A DNA stretch of 49,308 nt from contig DHFW01000041.1 in NCBI GenBank assembly GCA_002402465.1, positions 1 to 49,308 of the forward strand, in the 5' to 3' direction. Position 1 is the first letter of the stretch, and each line of letters starts with the position of its first letter. Position numbers and translations under genes: made by a program. This DNA comes from Bacteroidales bacterium UBA4814 (lineage in GTDB: Bacteria > Bacteroidota > Bacteroidia > Bacteroidales > UBA7960). Below are positions 18,535 to 27,817 of the stretch, piece after piece. The notes below the pieces were generated by a model. The model searched no databases, was not told the DNA's origin, and worked only from the letters and a program-made list of their open reading frames with translations.

Positions 18535-18654
18535 AACAATTAAGCACTTTTCTACACACCCGAATTCGGTTTACGTGACATCGATAATTTAATTGAACAA
18601 TTTCTCTTCCAAAGCATTTAAGTATATAAATTATTTAAAAAATTCAAACAGGGG

Positions 18655-21066
18655 ATGATGAAAAAATGGGTTCTTTCCTTAGTATTCTTGGCCTTTTCTG
18701 TGACTCTTTTTTCACAGAGTAATGGAGTCGTAATTTCAGGTTTGGTAAGAGACAGAGCCGACCGACAGCCTTTGCCCTACGTAACCATACAGGCGCTGCA
18801 GGCCAGCGACAGCAGTTTTGTTACTGGCACGGTAACCAGCGAGCAGGGCAGCTTCAGTATTGAAGGCCTTCGCAGCGGCGATTATTTGCTAAAAACCACT
18901 TTCGTGGGATATGAAGAGCAGTTTACGCCTTTTCACGTGGGGCGTTTAAGTTCTTTCCTTGACCTTGGAAACATTTTCCTGGCAGAAAGTTCTCTTTCCA
19001 TAGAAGGCGTTACGGTTACCGGCTTTCGCGAAGAGGTTGTTTCCTCAATGGACCGCAAGGTTTACACCATAGAAGAAAACATAAGCCAGCTGGGTGGTTC
19101 GGTGCTTCAGGCCATGCAGAACCTGCCAGGTGTAACGGTAGATCGCGATGGCAATGTATCATTACGCGGCAGCGACCAGGTTACCGTGCTCATCGATGGC
19201 AAGCAAACCGCCATCACGGGCATGGGCTCCCAGTCAGGTCTTGAAAATATTCCGGCTTCGGCCATAGCAGGCATTGAGATCATAAATAACCCCTCGGCAC
19301 GATACGATGCCAGCGGCATGGCGGGCATTATCAATATTATTTTCCGAAAGGAGCAACAGCAGGGCTGGAACGGCCGTGCAGGCATGACGGTGGGCGCCGG
19401 GGCACTGACCAGTAAAAAGGAAAACCTGCCCGGCATCAGAGATCAGTATCGTTTCACCCCAAAGATCAATCCTTCGCTTTCGGCCAATTACCGAAAGGAT
19501 GCTTTCAACTTTTTTGTGCATGGTGACCTTCTCTACCATAAAACTATGATGAAAAGCGAATTCTTTCTGCGCGAATATCAGGAAGGGGTTCCGGTCAACC
19601 AGCAGTGGCTCGAAAACCGCAAACAGCCGATTTACAACCTTCGCGCTGGGTTTGATTACTCACCAAACGAGCGCAACACCTTCACCTTTTCAGCACTTTA
19701 CAACTACCGCGAATACACCGACCTGGGCGACCTGCCCTACCTGAACGCAAACACTGGCCAGCAAATGCGCCTTTGGGAATATTACGAAAACGAAGTGAAC
19801 CAGACTTTATTTGCCACCGTGACCCACAAGCACAGCTTTACACAACCCGGCCACAGTCTTACTTCTTCCTTCAATTATTCCTTCCGCAGAAAAGATGAAG
19901 TGTTCTATTTCACCAATCATCAGGATGGCATGATGGGCACAGACACCACGGCTCTAATTGCGGATGAGAATATTTTCGACCTGACGGCGGATTATGTCAG
20001 ACCCCTTCGTGCCGGACGCATTGAATTGGGAACCAAGCAAATGGCGCGCATTTTTCCCAATGATATTGTGTTTACACCGGGCATTAACTCTATTCTCGAT
20101 CCGGGGCTGGCAGGCACAGCCGAATACCGCGAGTATATGTCGGCTGCCTATTCCAATTATGTGTATGAATTAAAGGCCCTGGAGCTGGAGGCCGGGCTTC
20201 GGGCAGAGTATTCGCGTATCGACTACCTGGTCGATCCCAACCACAGCGTGTATGAAAGCGATGGCTTCGATTACTTCGGTTTTTTCCCTAACGTACGGGC
20301 ATCCTGGCTGATCAGTGAAAGCAGCCGCCTCAGCGGTTTTTACAACCGTCGTGTGGACCGCCCCTCCGAGAGCATGCTCAGGGTTTTCCCAACCTATGCC
20401 GATCCGGAAATACTCAATATTGGAAATCCCATGCTGGAGCCACAGTTTACGCAATCGTTCGAGCTGGGCTATCGCCGTTCATGGGACAGCGGTTATGTGT
20501 ACGCTGCGGCCTACCATCGCATCATGAAAAACATGCTTACACGAATCATTACCGAAGTGCCCGGCAGCAACCGCCTGGCCTCAGTTTCGCAAAATGCCGG
20601 CAAAGGCTGGAACACCGGGATTGAATGGGTGCTGACCCAGCAAATTGCCCGGCCAGTGAAACTCAGTGCCAATGCCAATGTGTATCAAAACCGTATCGAT
20701 GCCTTTACGATTGTAAATGCCTACCCATCAAACATCAACTTTTCGCGGGAAGAAGAGTCGGCCTATACAGGCAATGCCAAACTGATTTTTGATATTGACC
20801 TGCCGCGCAATTTTGACCTGCAGATCACCGGAACCTACATGGCGCCCGACATTGTACCTCAGGGTAAAATCCTGGCCAGGTATTTTGTTGATGCCGGCCT
20901 GCGCAAGGAAATACAAAATGGCCGCGGGGAGCTGTTTCTGAATGCATCAGACCTGTTCAATACCCTGGTGGTGAAATACGAACTCGAAGGAAATGACTTC
21001 AGCATTTTCTCGCAGGATTACTACGAAACCCAGGTGATCAGGATCGGTTACCAGTACAGGTTTTAG
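18655..21066 (+). CDS. TonB-dependent receptor-like outer-membrane protein
   Basis: An 803-aa outer-membrane protein. A signal peptide ends near residue 20 (VTLFSQ). A carboxypeptidase regulatory-like domain lies at about 25-110. The plug carries LQAMQNLPGVTVDRDG and VTVLIDGKQTAITG. A long OMP_b-brl_3-type barrel ends in the outer-membrane sorting signal with terminal Phe (GYQYRF). Two adjacent ATG codons could start it. There is no adjacent SusD-like lipoprotein, so it is not a classical SusC. The substrate is unknown. It follows the two-component system and the TetR remnant, and converges with the small lipoprotein gene 9 bp downstream, with no clear terminator between them. Confidence 0.88.
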   Translation: MMKKWVLSLVFLAFSVTLFSQSNGVVISGLVRDRADRQPLPYVTIQALQASDSSFVTGTVTSEQGSFSIEGLRSGDYLLKTTFVGYEEQFTPFHVGRLSSFLDLGNIFLAESSLSIEGVTVTGFREEVVSSMDRKVYTIEENISQLGGSVLQAMQNLPGVTVDRDGNVSLRGSDQVTVLIDGKQTAITGMGSQSGLENIPASAIAGIEIINNPSARYDASGMAGIINIIFRKEQQQGWNGRAGMTVGAGALTSKKENLPGIRDQYRFTPKINPSLSANYRKDAFNFFVHGDLLYHKTMMKSEFFLREYQEGVPVNQQWLENRKQPIYNLRAGFDYSPNERNTFTFSALYNYREYTDLGDLPYLNANTGQQMRLWEYYENEVNQTLFATVTHKHSFTQPGHSLTSSFNYSFRRKDEVFYFTNHQDGMMGTDTTALIADENIFDLTADYVRPLRAGRIELGTKQMARIFPNDIVFTPGINSILDPGLAGTAEYREYMSAAYSNYVYELKALELEAGLRAEYSRIDYLVDPNHSVYESDGFDYFGFFPNVRASWLISESSRLSGFYNRRVDRPSESMLRVFPTYADPEILNIGNPMLEPQFTQSFELGYRRSWDSGYVYAAAYHRIMKNMLTRIITEVPGSNRLASVSQNAGKGWNTGIEWVLTQQIARPVKLSANANVYQNRIDAFTIVNAYPSNINFSREEESAYTGNAKLIFDIDLPRNFDLQITGTYMAPDIVPQGKILARYFVDAGLRKEIQNGRGELFLNASDLFNTLVVKYELEGNDFSIFSQDYYETQVIRIGYQYRF

Positions 21067-21075
21067 GAAACATTT

Positions 21076-21660
21076 CTATTCAGAAACCGGCTGGGTAAGG
21101 TCAAAGCGAATCTCCAGCCTTTTTTCGCCATCGCGGTCGAGGCGATAGGAGTATGAAGACAAATCTTCAGCCAGTGAAACAATCCACACGTTGCCTGCTC
21201 CGCCTTCAATTACTTGTCCGGTGTACTCATCAGCAGGGAAATATTGTACAAAAGCTGTTCCCCTGTCGTCGGCATACCCGCCATACATCGACCCTTCCTC
21301 GGGCGTGCCATCTTCGTGCAGATGCTGGTGCTTGAAACGGAGTTTTCCGTCTTCTGCCACAAACATCCAGGTTCGGGAGTGGTCATCGTCAAGATGAAAA
21401 GGAATGAAAACTTTATCCTCTTCGCAAACCGTAACGTGCATGACCAGTTTTTTGTCGGCCCAGCTCGCACCATGATGGCTCCTGTAAACTTGCTCACCCA
21501 GGAACGTTTGGCCGCACAGGCTTGCCAGATTGTTCACAAAGGCCTGATGGATTTCTGAATCGAATTTTGATGCGGTTTCAATGGATTCTTCAGCCGCTTG
21601 CCTTGGCTGCGTGCCGCAGGCTGCCAGAATCACAAGAAGTAAAGGCAAAAATTTCTTCAT
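21076..21660 (-). CDS. uncharacterised lipoprotein
   Basis: A 194-aa lipoprotein with the signal MKKFLPLLLVILAAC and lipobox LAAC, so the mature protein starts at Cys15. I chose the ATG at 21660 because the upstream extension has no function and would hide the signal peptide. The mature part has an eight-stranded-looking pattern with GQTFLGEQVYR, a histidine-rich stretch (KFKHQHLHEDGTP-like) and GSMYGGYADD. It may belong to a lipocalin-like or CpcT-like fold, but I do not recognise a family with confidence. A Bacteroidota -7 box lies just upstream (21691-21698). It is separated from the glycan locus by a terminator. Confidence 0.8.
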   Translation of the reverse strand: MKKFLPLLLVILAACGTQPRQAAEESIETASKFDSEIHQAFVNNLASLCGQTFLGEQVYRSHHGASWADKKLVMHVTVCEEDKVFIPFHLDDDHSRTWMFVAEDGKLRFKHQHLHEDGTPEEGSMYGGYADDRGTAFVQYFPADEYTGQVIEGGAGNVWIVSLAEDLSSYSYRLDRDGEKRLEIRFDLTQPVSE

Positions 21661-21690
21661 AAAAATAAGGTTTTGGTTTTTGGTGTGTAG

Positions 21691-21698
21691 CAAAAATA
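21691..21698 (-). promoter_or_regulatory. candidate -7 box for the lipoprotein gene
   Basis: TATTTTTG on the minus strand, a full match to TAnnTTTG, 31 bp upstream of the chosen ATG. No clear -33 box was found. Confidence 0.4.
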
Positions 21699-21742
21699 AC
21701 AAACCCCCGGCTATTCCACCAGAAATAACGCAAAACAAAATA

Positions 21743-21767
21743 CGCCCGGCTCTGTCAGAACCGGGCG
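21743..21767 (-). terminator. intrinsic terminator after GH92
   Basis: A perfect 7-bp CGCCCGG / CCGGGCG stem with an 11-nt loop. On the minus strand it is followed by TATTTTGTTTTG. It lies 25 bp beyond the GH92 stop and ends the glycan operon. Confidence 0.75.
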
Positions 21768-21792
21768 ATCTATGGTTTTCCCCGAAAGGGGT

Positions 21793-24756
21793 TTATTCAA
21801 TAATGATCTCGTCAATAAAGATATAAGCATCGCCGCCGGCTCCAAGGTGCCATTGCGGAATGGTGCCGAAGTTGGTTGCTTTCACCTTGACGTAACGAGC
21901 CATGGTGTTGACCCTGGCACCGTAGTCTTTTTTAACCACAGCATAATCGTCGATGGGCACTGTATTCTGTATAAAGGCCACACGATCGAAGTTTTCGCCA
22001 TCGATACTCACATAGAAACTCACATCGGTTGGCATCCATATCCAGGAGCGAATCTCTTGCACAAAACCTGCCGCTATGTATTTCACAGGTTCAACTTTGC
22101 CAAGGTCAACAATGGCTTCGAAATCTGTTCCGGAGTAGCCTTGCCAGCCGCCCAGCCGCCAGTTGTCGCTTCCGCGCAGGCCATCGATCAGGGCCTCTTC
22201 CCCACCGCCATGGTAATTGGGATGCCACTCGCTGAATATCTCCACCGAACGCTCAATATTGAGTTTCACAAAGTTGGCTGCTGTGGGGTAACTGTAGCCA
22301 AGGTCCTGATCGTAGGAAACGGCTTTAACGGTAACGGTACCATCGAGGGTAATGGGACCTTCGTAGCGATTCGATTCGTTGTCAGGGATGCTGCCATCGA
22401 GGGTATAGTAAACCTCCAAACCTTCCTGAACTGTTCCGATTTCAATCTCCTTGCTTTCGCGAATGCGGGGCTCATCAGAAACAATAAATGGCACAGGCAC
22501 AATAAGTTCATCTTTAATGTACGAAACAGGGATGTGCTCATCGCTGCTGCCCCAGTTTTTATTGGGTTTGCTGCCCATTTCAAAGTGCAAGTGGCCACCG
22601 TTCATTATGGCCTCGTGCGAAATATATGAATAGGGATGATCCTGCCCGTTGAGACTGGCCGACTGGATGTAGAAATTTTTCTCGGAAACCTTATTGGCAG
22701 TGATCTTAAACACATTGCCATTTTCAAGGAATATTTCCATTTCCTCAAACCACGGTGTGCCTATGATGTATTCTGGCGCTCCGGGCGTAACGGGGTAAAA
22801 GCCCATGGCACTCATAATAAGCCATGCCGACATTTGGCCGCAGTCTTCGTTTCCCGCCAGCCCATCGGGCAAGTGAGAATACTGCTCGTCCATGATCTGC
22901 CTTACCCTTTGCTGGGTTTTCCAGGTTTGATTGAGATAGTTATACAGGTAGGCCATGTGGTGGCTGGGCTCATTGCCATGGGCATACTGGCCAATCAGTC
23001 CGGTAATGTCCTTCATGTCGCGTCCGGTAATGGGAGCTTTGGTGGTGAACAGTTCGTCAATCTTGGATGCCAGGTTTTCTTTTCCACCATGCAATGTATA
23101 GAGCCCAGTTACATCCTGTGGTACATAAAAGCTATATTGCCAGGAGTTGGCCTCGGTAAAGTGCCAGTCGACGGTAGTTGGATCGAAAGGTATAAGCCAG
23201 TTGCCGTTGAGTTTGGGGCGCATGAAACCGGTGGTGGGATCGAAAATATTTTTATAAAACTGTGCCCTTTTTATGAACTCACGGTAAATATCATCGCGCC
23301 CCATTTCCTTTGCCACCTGGGCAATGCACCAGTCATTGTAAGCATACTCCAGGGTTTTTGAAATGGATTCGTGGTATTTGTCACCGGGAATATATCCGTA
23401 CTTACGGTAAGAATCTAAACCAAGATGATCCTTCATGGCGCTGTTGATCATGGCTTCCAGGGCTTTTTCGGTGTCATAGTCGCGCAAGTTCTTCATAAAG
23501 GCATCGGCAATAACGGAAACCGAGTGATAGCCGATCATGGTAAAAGTCTCGTTGGCAGCCAGTTCCCAGACCGGCAGCAATCCGCCCTTTTCGTACATAT
23601 CGAGCATTACGCGAACGAAGTCAACACTGCGTTCGGTTTCTACGATGGTCATAAGCGGATGCCAGGTGCGGTAGGTATCCCAGAGAGAAAAAACGGTGTA
23701 GTTGGTAAAACCTTCAGCCACATGAATGTTTTTGTCCATGCCACGGTAGCGGCGATCCACATCCATAAAGGTATTGGGCTGAAGATAGGCATGGTACAAT
23801 GCGGTATAAAACACGGTTTTCTGTTCTTTGGTTCCGCCTTTTACGCGAATCCTTCCCACCTCCTTATTCCATGCGTTAAAGGCATCTTCCCGAACCCGCT
23901 CAAATCCCCAGCCTGGCAATTCGGCCTGCATGTTCTTGTAAGCCCCTTCAGGGTCAACGGCCGAAATGGCCACCTTCACCTCCACCGGCTCGCCATCAGA
24001 AACATCGAAGCCCACAAAAGCTTTTACGTTCAAACCCTGACCATATAAGAAATCGTCAAGCAACTCATTGTCAAGGGCAATTCCTTTGCGGACAAATGGC
24101 TTCGAAAACTCCATATGAAAATACCACACCAAGTCGTTGGCCCAGTTGGTGGAGCGGCGCAGGCCACGGATCTCAGTTTCGCTCACAAATTCAATCCAGG
24201 CATCGGTTACGCGGTCGCGATGCTCCAGATCAATCATAATGGTGGCTTCCGAATCTTCGGGAAAAGTATATCGATGATAGCCCACACGGGTGGTGGCGGT
24301 CATCTCGGCCAGCACACCGGGTTTGTCAAGGAACACGCTGTAATAGCCTGCTTCAGCGTGTTCATTTTCTTTTCGGAAGGGCGAAAGGTAATCGTCGTTA
24401 ATGAATTTGGGTTGGCCTGCCACGGGCATAAGCAAAATATCGCCGTAGTCGCCCACGCCGGTTCCGTTCAATGCAGTATGGGTAAAGCCATAGATTACCG
24501 AATCGGAATAATGATATCCTGAGGCGCCATCCCAACCGCCAAGGCGGGTATCGGGGCTAAGCTGAACCATGCCGAAAGGCATGGTGGCACCCGGATAAGT
24601 ATGCCCGTGCGCATCCGTGCCGATAAACGGATCAATAAAAGCAGCCGGTTCAAGTTGCTCTTCCTTTTGCTGACAACTGCCCAATAAGACAAGCATAATC
24701 ATGGTGGCAAATACCGGGAACAAACATTTCCCTATTTTCTTCATGGTAATTTTCAT
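21793..24756 (-). CDS. GH92 alpha-mannosidase lipoprotein
   Basis: A 987-aa secreted lipoprotein (lipobox LLGSC, Cys about residue 28) of family GH92, calcium-dependent exo-alpha-mannosidases that act on N-glycan-type chains. The N-terminal domain starts FIDPFIGTDAHGHTYPG. Catalytic-domain motifs include HESISKTLEYAYNDW (general acid Glu by family comparison), GNEPSHHMAYLYNY and GNEDCGQMSAW. After about residue 745 come a chitobiase-type C-terminal Ig-like module (YTLDGSIPDNES) and an F5/8 type C (discoidin) carbohydrate-binding module. The same two-module tail occurs on the GH20 enzyme at 27818. It starts 5 bp after the LacI gene stop, so the regulator and the enzyme share a transcript. Linkage preference cannot be decided from sequence. 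Confidence 0.93.
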   Translation of the reverse strand: MKITMKKIGKCLFPVFATMIMLVLLGSCQQKEEQLEPAAFIDPFIGTDAHGHTYPGATMPFGMVQLSPDTRLGGWDGASGYHYSDSVIYGFTHTALNGTGVGDYGDILLMPVAGQPKFINDDYLSPFRKENEHAEAGYYSVFLDKPGVLAEMTATTRVGYHRYTFPEDSEATIMIDLEHRDRVTDAWIEFVSETEIRGLRRSTNWANDLVWYFHMEFSKPFVRKGIALDNELLDDFLYGQGLNVKAFVGFDVSDGEPVEVKVAISAVDPEGAYKNMQAELPGWGFERVREDAFNAWNKEVGRIRVKGGTKEQKTVFYTALYHAYLQPNTFMDVDRRYRGMDKNIHVAEGFTNYTVFSLWDTYRTWHPLMTIVETERSVDFVRVMLDMYEKGGLLPVWELAANETFTMIGYHSVSVIADAFMKNLRDYDTEKALEAMINSAMKDHLGLDSYRKYGYIPGDKYHESISKTLEYAYNDWCIAQVAKEMGRDDIYREFIKRAQFYKNIFDPTTGFMRPKLNGNWLIPFDPTTVDWHFTEANSWQYSFYVPQDVTGLYTLHGGKENLASKIDELFTTKAPITGRDMKDITGLIGQYAHGNEPSHHMAYLYNYLNQTWKTQQRVRQIMDEQYSHLPDGLAGNEDCGQMSAWLIMSAMGFYPVTPGAPEYIIGTPWFEEMEIFLENGNVFKITANKVSEKNFYIQSASLNGQDHPYSYISHEAIMNGGHLHFEMGSKPNKNWGSSDEHIPVSYIKDELIVPVPFIVSDEPRIRESKEIEIGTVQEGLEVYYTLDGSIPDNESNRYEGPITLDGTVTVKAVSYDQDLGYSYPTAANFVKLNIERSVEIFSEWHPNYHGGGEEALIDGLRGSDNWRLGGWQGYSGTDFEAIVDLGKVEPVKYIAAGFVQEIRSWIWMPTDVSFYVSIDGENFDRVAFIQNTVPIDDYAVVKKDYGARVNTMARYVKVKATNFGTIPQWHLGAGGDAYIFIDEIIIE

Positions 24757-24761
24757 TTGTT

Positions 24762-25793
24762 TTATGATTTTATGGTTGACTCTCTGATAACAATATCTAC
24801 CGGAAGCTTCACTGACATTTCTTTTTCGGAAATTTTACTTCCCTCTATTTGCCTGAGCAGCAGGTCGAAAGCTACTTCGCTAATGCGCTCAATGGGCTGG
24901 GCAATCACTGAAATGGAAGGCCTTGTAAAGCTGAAAAAGCTCACATCGTCGAAGCCCATAATGGCTACCTGCCCTGGGATATCAATAGAGAGTTTCCGCA
25001 GGTTTAGCATACAAGCCGAGGTAAGGTTGTTGTTAAGGGTAAAGATTGCTTCGGGCATGGCACCAGCCTGATAAAACTGCTGCAGCTTTCCCTTAATGGT
25101 ATTATCCATTTCCCCGAAAGGGGTTTTTATGATCCACTCTGGCGGGATGATTACCCCTTCTTCGGCAAGGGCCGACTGAAAACCTGTGATGCGGTCGTTG
25201 ATAGTGGAAATATGATCGGGGGTAATGCCTATGACTGCTATTTTACGGTAGCCCTGATGCAACAGGTGGCGGGCAGCCAAGCGCCCGCCGGCAAAGTTAT
25301 CGACCGACACGCTGGGCGAACGCATACCTTCGAAGGTACGATCGATCAGCACATGAGGCAAACCACTGTCAACCAACTTATTAAAAGGCTCAGCGGAATC
25401 TTGCGAGGTTGAAATAATGAGGCCATCCAATTTCCGATCGCGAAGCAATCGAATCTGCTCACTTTCTTTGTTAAGATCTTCGTCGGTACTGCAAATAATA
25501 ACAGTGTAGCCATGGCTCCATGCCAGGTCTTCAATACTGCGTGCAATGCGCGAATAAAAACGGTTGGAAATGTCGGACACCAGCACCCCAATAGTGTTGG
25601 TCTTACCCATGCGAAACCCCCGGGCCAGCATATTGGGCTGGTAATTGAGCTCTTTGACCTTGTCCCTGACTTTTTTCTGGGTATCGGGACTAATGCCATG
25701 CTTATCGGCTTTGTTGTTCAGCACCAGCGAAACCAATGTTTTCGACACACCCAGGCTTTTGGCGATGTCATCGATCGATATTTTCTTTCCCAT
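24762..25793 (-). CDS. LacI-family transcriptional regulator
   Basis: A 343-aa LacI/GalR-type regulator. The helix-turn-helix occupies the N-terminus (ISIDDIAKSLGVSKTLVS), followed by a hinge region with LNYQPNMLARGFR and a periplasmic-binding-protein-like sugar-sensing domain (TIGVLVSDISNRFYS; DGLIIST). It sits inside the glycan locus, between the GH95-type gene and GH92, and has its own strong promoter with a built-in palindrome (25829-25842), which suggests autoregulation. A very similar palindrome lies in the 40735-40836 divergent promoter region. The effector is probably a mono- or disaccharide released by the locus, by context only. Confidence 0.95.
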   Translation of the reverse strand: MGKKISIDDIAKSLGVSKTLVSLVLNNKADKHGISPDTQKKVRDKVKELNYQPNMLARGFRMGKTNTIGVLVSDISNRFYSRIARSIEDLAWSHGYTVIICSTDEDLNKESEQIRLLRDRKLDGLIISTSQDSAEPFNKLVDSGLPHVLIDRTFEGMRSPSVSVDNFAGGRLAARHLLHQGYRKIAVIGITPDHISTINDRITGFQSALAEEGVIIPPEWIIKTPFGEMDNTIKGKLQQFYQAGAMPEAIFTLNNNLTSACMLNLRKLSIDIPGQVAIMGFDDVSFFSFTRPSISVIAQPIERISEVAFDLLLRQIEGSKISEKEMSVKLPVDIVIRESTIKS

Positions 25794-25813
25794 TGCAGTT
25801 GAATTGGTTACTG

Positions 25814-25846
25814 CAAAAATAGGAAAAACTAAAACGATTTAGCAAA
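25814..25846 (-). promoter_or_regulatory. LacI-gene promoter with embedded operator-like palindrome
   Basis: On the minus strand TTTG, 21 bp, TATTTTTG matches both boxes of the Bacteroidota consensus. The spacer contains CTAAAACGATTTAG (25829-25842, + strand), a palindrome with a central CG as in LacI-family operators. A repressor bound here would block the promoter. A 12/14 match occurs at 40775-40788. Confidence 0.65.
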
Positions 25847-25882
25847 ATTTTTACACATTTCGAAACAAAGTCTGGAAAACAT

Positions 25883-27790
25883 TTAAAACCTGATAACTCC
25901 TGAGGCCGGAATTACAAAATCTCTTACACGGCCATTGGCTTCAGAACTGCCTTCAGATCCGGGATTGCCTTTGATAATAACCGATCTCACTTTCCCATTC
26001 TTCCATTCAAAATCCACTTCAAACCCGCCCCTGGCTTTCAGACCGCTTACTTTTCCGCTCTTCCAGCTATCGGGCAAGGCAGGCAAAAGCACTATCCTGT
26101 CTTCGTGGGATTGCAAAAGCATTTCGGCCATACCTGCTGCGCCTCCCATATTGCCATCGAGCTGGAATGGCGGGTGAGAGCACAATAGATTATTGTAAGT
26201 GCCGCCAAGTCCCATATTCGCTTCGTTGGTGCCCACTTGCCTGAGCAGCCTGCGCAATAGTTCATACGCCTCAATCCCTTTCTGCAGGCGTGCAAAAAAG
26301 TTGATCTTCCAGGCCAGTGACCAGCCCGTTCCTTCCTTGCCACGGGCTTCAAGGCTTACACGAGCGGCATCAGCCAATTCCGGAGTCAGGTTCACGCTTA
26401 TCTGCTGACCCGGGTGCAGGGCATACAGGTGTGAAACGTGGCGGTGGGTGTTTTCCGGGTCATCCACATCTTCAATCCATTCCTGCAGCTGACCCCAGCG
26501 GCCAATGCGGGGCGGACTTATCCTGTCGCGATAACTTTTGTACGTTTCAGCCACCGATTGATCCATTCCCAGCACTTCAGCAGCTTTTGCAGTGTTGTTG
26601 AACAAATCCCATGCGATCTGATGGTCCATGGAAGCGCCCATTGAAATGCCGCCGTGCTCTGGTGAAAACGAAGGCACCGAAGCAAGCCAACCCTCCTGGT
26701 TTTCTGTTAGGTAATCTTTCCAGAAAAGGGCGGCTTCCTGCATGAGTGGGAATGCCGTATTCCTCAGAAAGGCCGTATCCTGCGTAAACTCGAAGTGTTC
26801 CCATGCGTGGCGGGTAAGCCAGGCTGCTCCTGCGGGAAAATAGCCCCAGGGCAACCCCCAGCCAGGTGAAGTGTAGCCAAAAGCATTGTTCATGGTGTTG
26901 ACCACCCAACCGCGGGTGCCGAAAAATTCGCGGGCAGCAAGCTGTCCGGGTTCCACCAGCTTTTCCATATAGTCGAAAAGCGGAACATGGCACTCGCTAA
27001 GGTTGGTTACCTCAGCCGGCCAGTAAAGCATTTGCAAATTGATGTTGGTGTGGTAATCGGCTGCCCAGGGCGAATCAGTGCTGTTGTTCCACTTGCCTTG
27101 CAGGTGCATTGGGAGCGTTCCCGGGCGACTCGAGGAGATCATAAGGTAACGGGCATATTGAAAATACAATACTTCCAGGCCAATATCGGCCTGACCTTCG
27201 GAATAAAGTTCAAGCCGGCGATCGGTGGGCAAATGATCGTTGGATGGACCTTCAATTTCAAGCTTCACGCGATCGAAAAGACTGGCATAATCTTCATTCT
27301 GAATGTCCTGCAATTGCTGATAATTGGTTTCGTAAAGCCTTTCCAGCACAGGCAAGGCTTCATTCAGCCAGTTTGGATTCCGATATTCGGGAAACTGGTG
27401 CTCAAAAGCGGTAAAAGCAGTATGCTTAAGCGTAAGCGAATTGGCATTTTTTATTAAAACTATCCCATCTTTAAAAGAAGTTTCTCCATCGGTGTCAATA
27501 ACAACTGATGTTAAAAATTCCAGGCCATTGTCAGCCAGGTGGCCATAAAGGTGCAGTATTCCGAAAAAAAACAGGATGCTGTCAACTGCCAGGTCGGAAT
27601 GAATTTCGGGCGGCAGATATAATCCCAGTCTGGAAATCAGGGCATGGTGTCTGGCTTCATTAATGGAAATCCTAATGCGGTCGGATGTTACCGGTGAAAA
27701 GTGCAGCAGGCGTTTGTATCCGATAGTAGTTCCGCTGGCTATCTCCTGCCATTGCCTATCTAGCAAGGCTTCCACAGCAAATGACTCCAC
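25883..27790 (-). CDS. hybrid: GH29 C-terminal stub fused to N-truncated GH95 alpha-L-fucosidase
   Basis: This 635-aa frame looks like two fucosidase genes joined by deletion. Residues 1 to about 63 match the C-terminal beta-sandwich of GH29 enzymes (GTTIGYKRLLHF, ending LGLYLPPEI), and the similarity extends upstream of the GTG start (KGQRVESFAVE) to a TAA at 27809. From about residue 78 the protein is GH95: SSSRPGTLPMHLQGKWN, WAADYHTNINLQM and HRHVSHLYALHPGQQ. Full GH95 proteins have about 200-250 further N-terminal residues, which are missing. The barrel residues I associate with catalysis remain (Asn249 and Asn251 in HTNIN, Asp545 in QLDGNMG). No signal peptide is present, so export is unlikely. 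It follows GH20 by 27 bp and is probably non-functional. Confidence 0.8.
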   Translation of the reverse strand: MESFAVEALLDRQWQEIASGTTIGYKRLLHFSPVTSDRIRISINEARHHALISRLGLYLPPEIHSDLAVDSILFFFGILHLYGHLADNGLEFLTSVVIDTDGETSFKDGIVLIKNANSLTLKHTAFTAFEHQFPEYRNPNWLNEALPVLERLYETNYQQLQDIQNEDYASLFDRVKLEIEGPSNDHLPTDRRLELYSEGQADIGLEVLYFQYARYLMISSSRPGTLPMHLQGKWNNSTDSPWAADYHTNINLQMLYWPAEVTNLSECHVPLFDYMEKLVEPGQLAAREFFGTRGWVVNTMNNAFGYTSPGWGLPWGYFPAGAAWLTRHAWEHFEFTQDTAFLRNTAFPLMQEAALFWKDYLTENQEGWLASVPSFSPEHGGISMGASMDHQIAWDLFNNTAKAAEVLGMDQSVAETYKSYRDRISPPRIGRWGQLQEWIEDVDDPENTHRHVSHLYALHPGQQISVNLTPELADAARVSLEARGKEGTGWSLAWKINFFARLQKGIEAYELLRRLLRQVGTNEANMGLGGTYNNLLCSHPPFQLDGNMGGAAGMAEMLLQSHEDRIVLLPALPDSWKSGKVSGLKARGGFEVDFEWKNGKVRSVIIKGNPGSEGSSEANGRVRDFVIPASGVIRF

Positions 27791-27817
27791 GCGCTGTCCT
27801 TTGGCAATTTACTCCTG

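Noticed and set aside
21779..25123. The short hairpin CCCCGAAAGGGG occurs at about 21781 and again at about 25112, with partial forms elsewhere.
   Set aside because: One copy lies inside the LacI coding sequence and the motif is short; there is no sign of a mobile repeat family.
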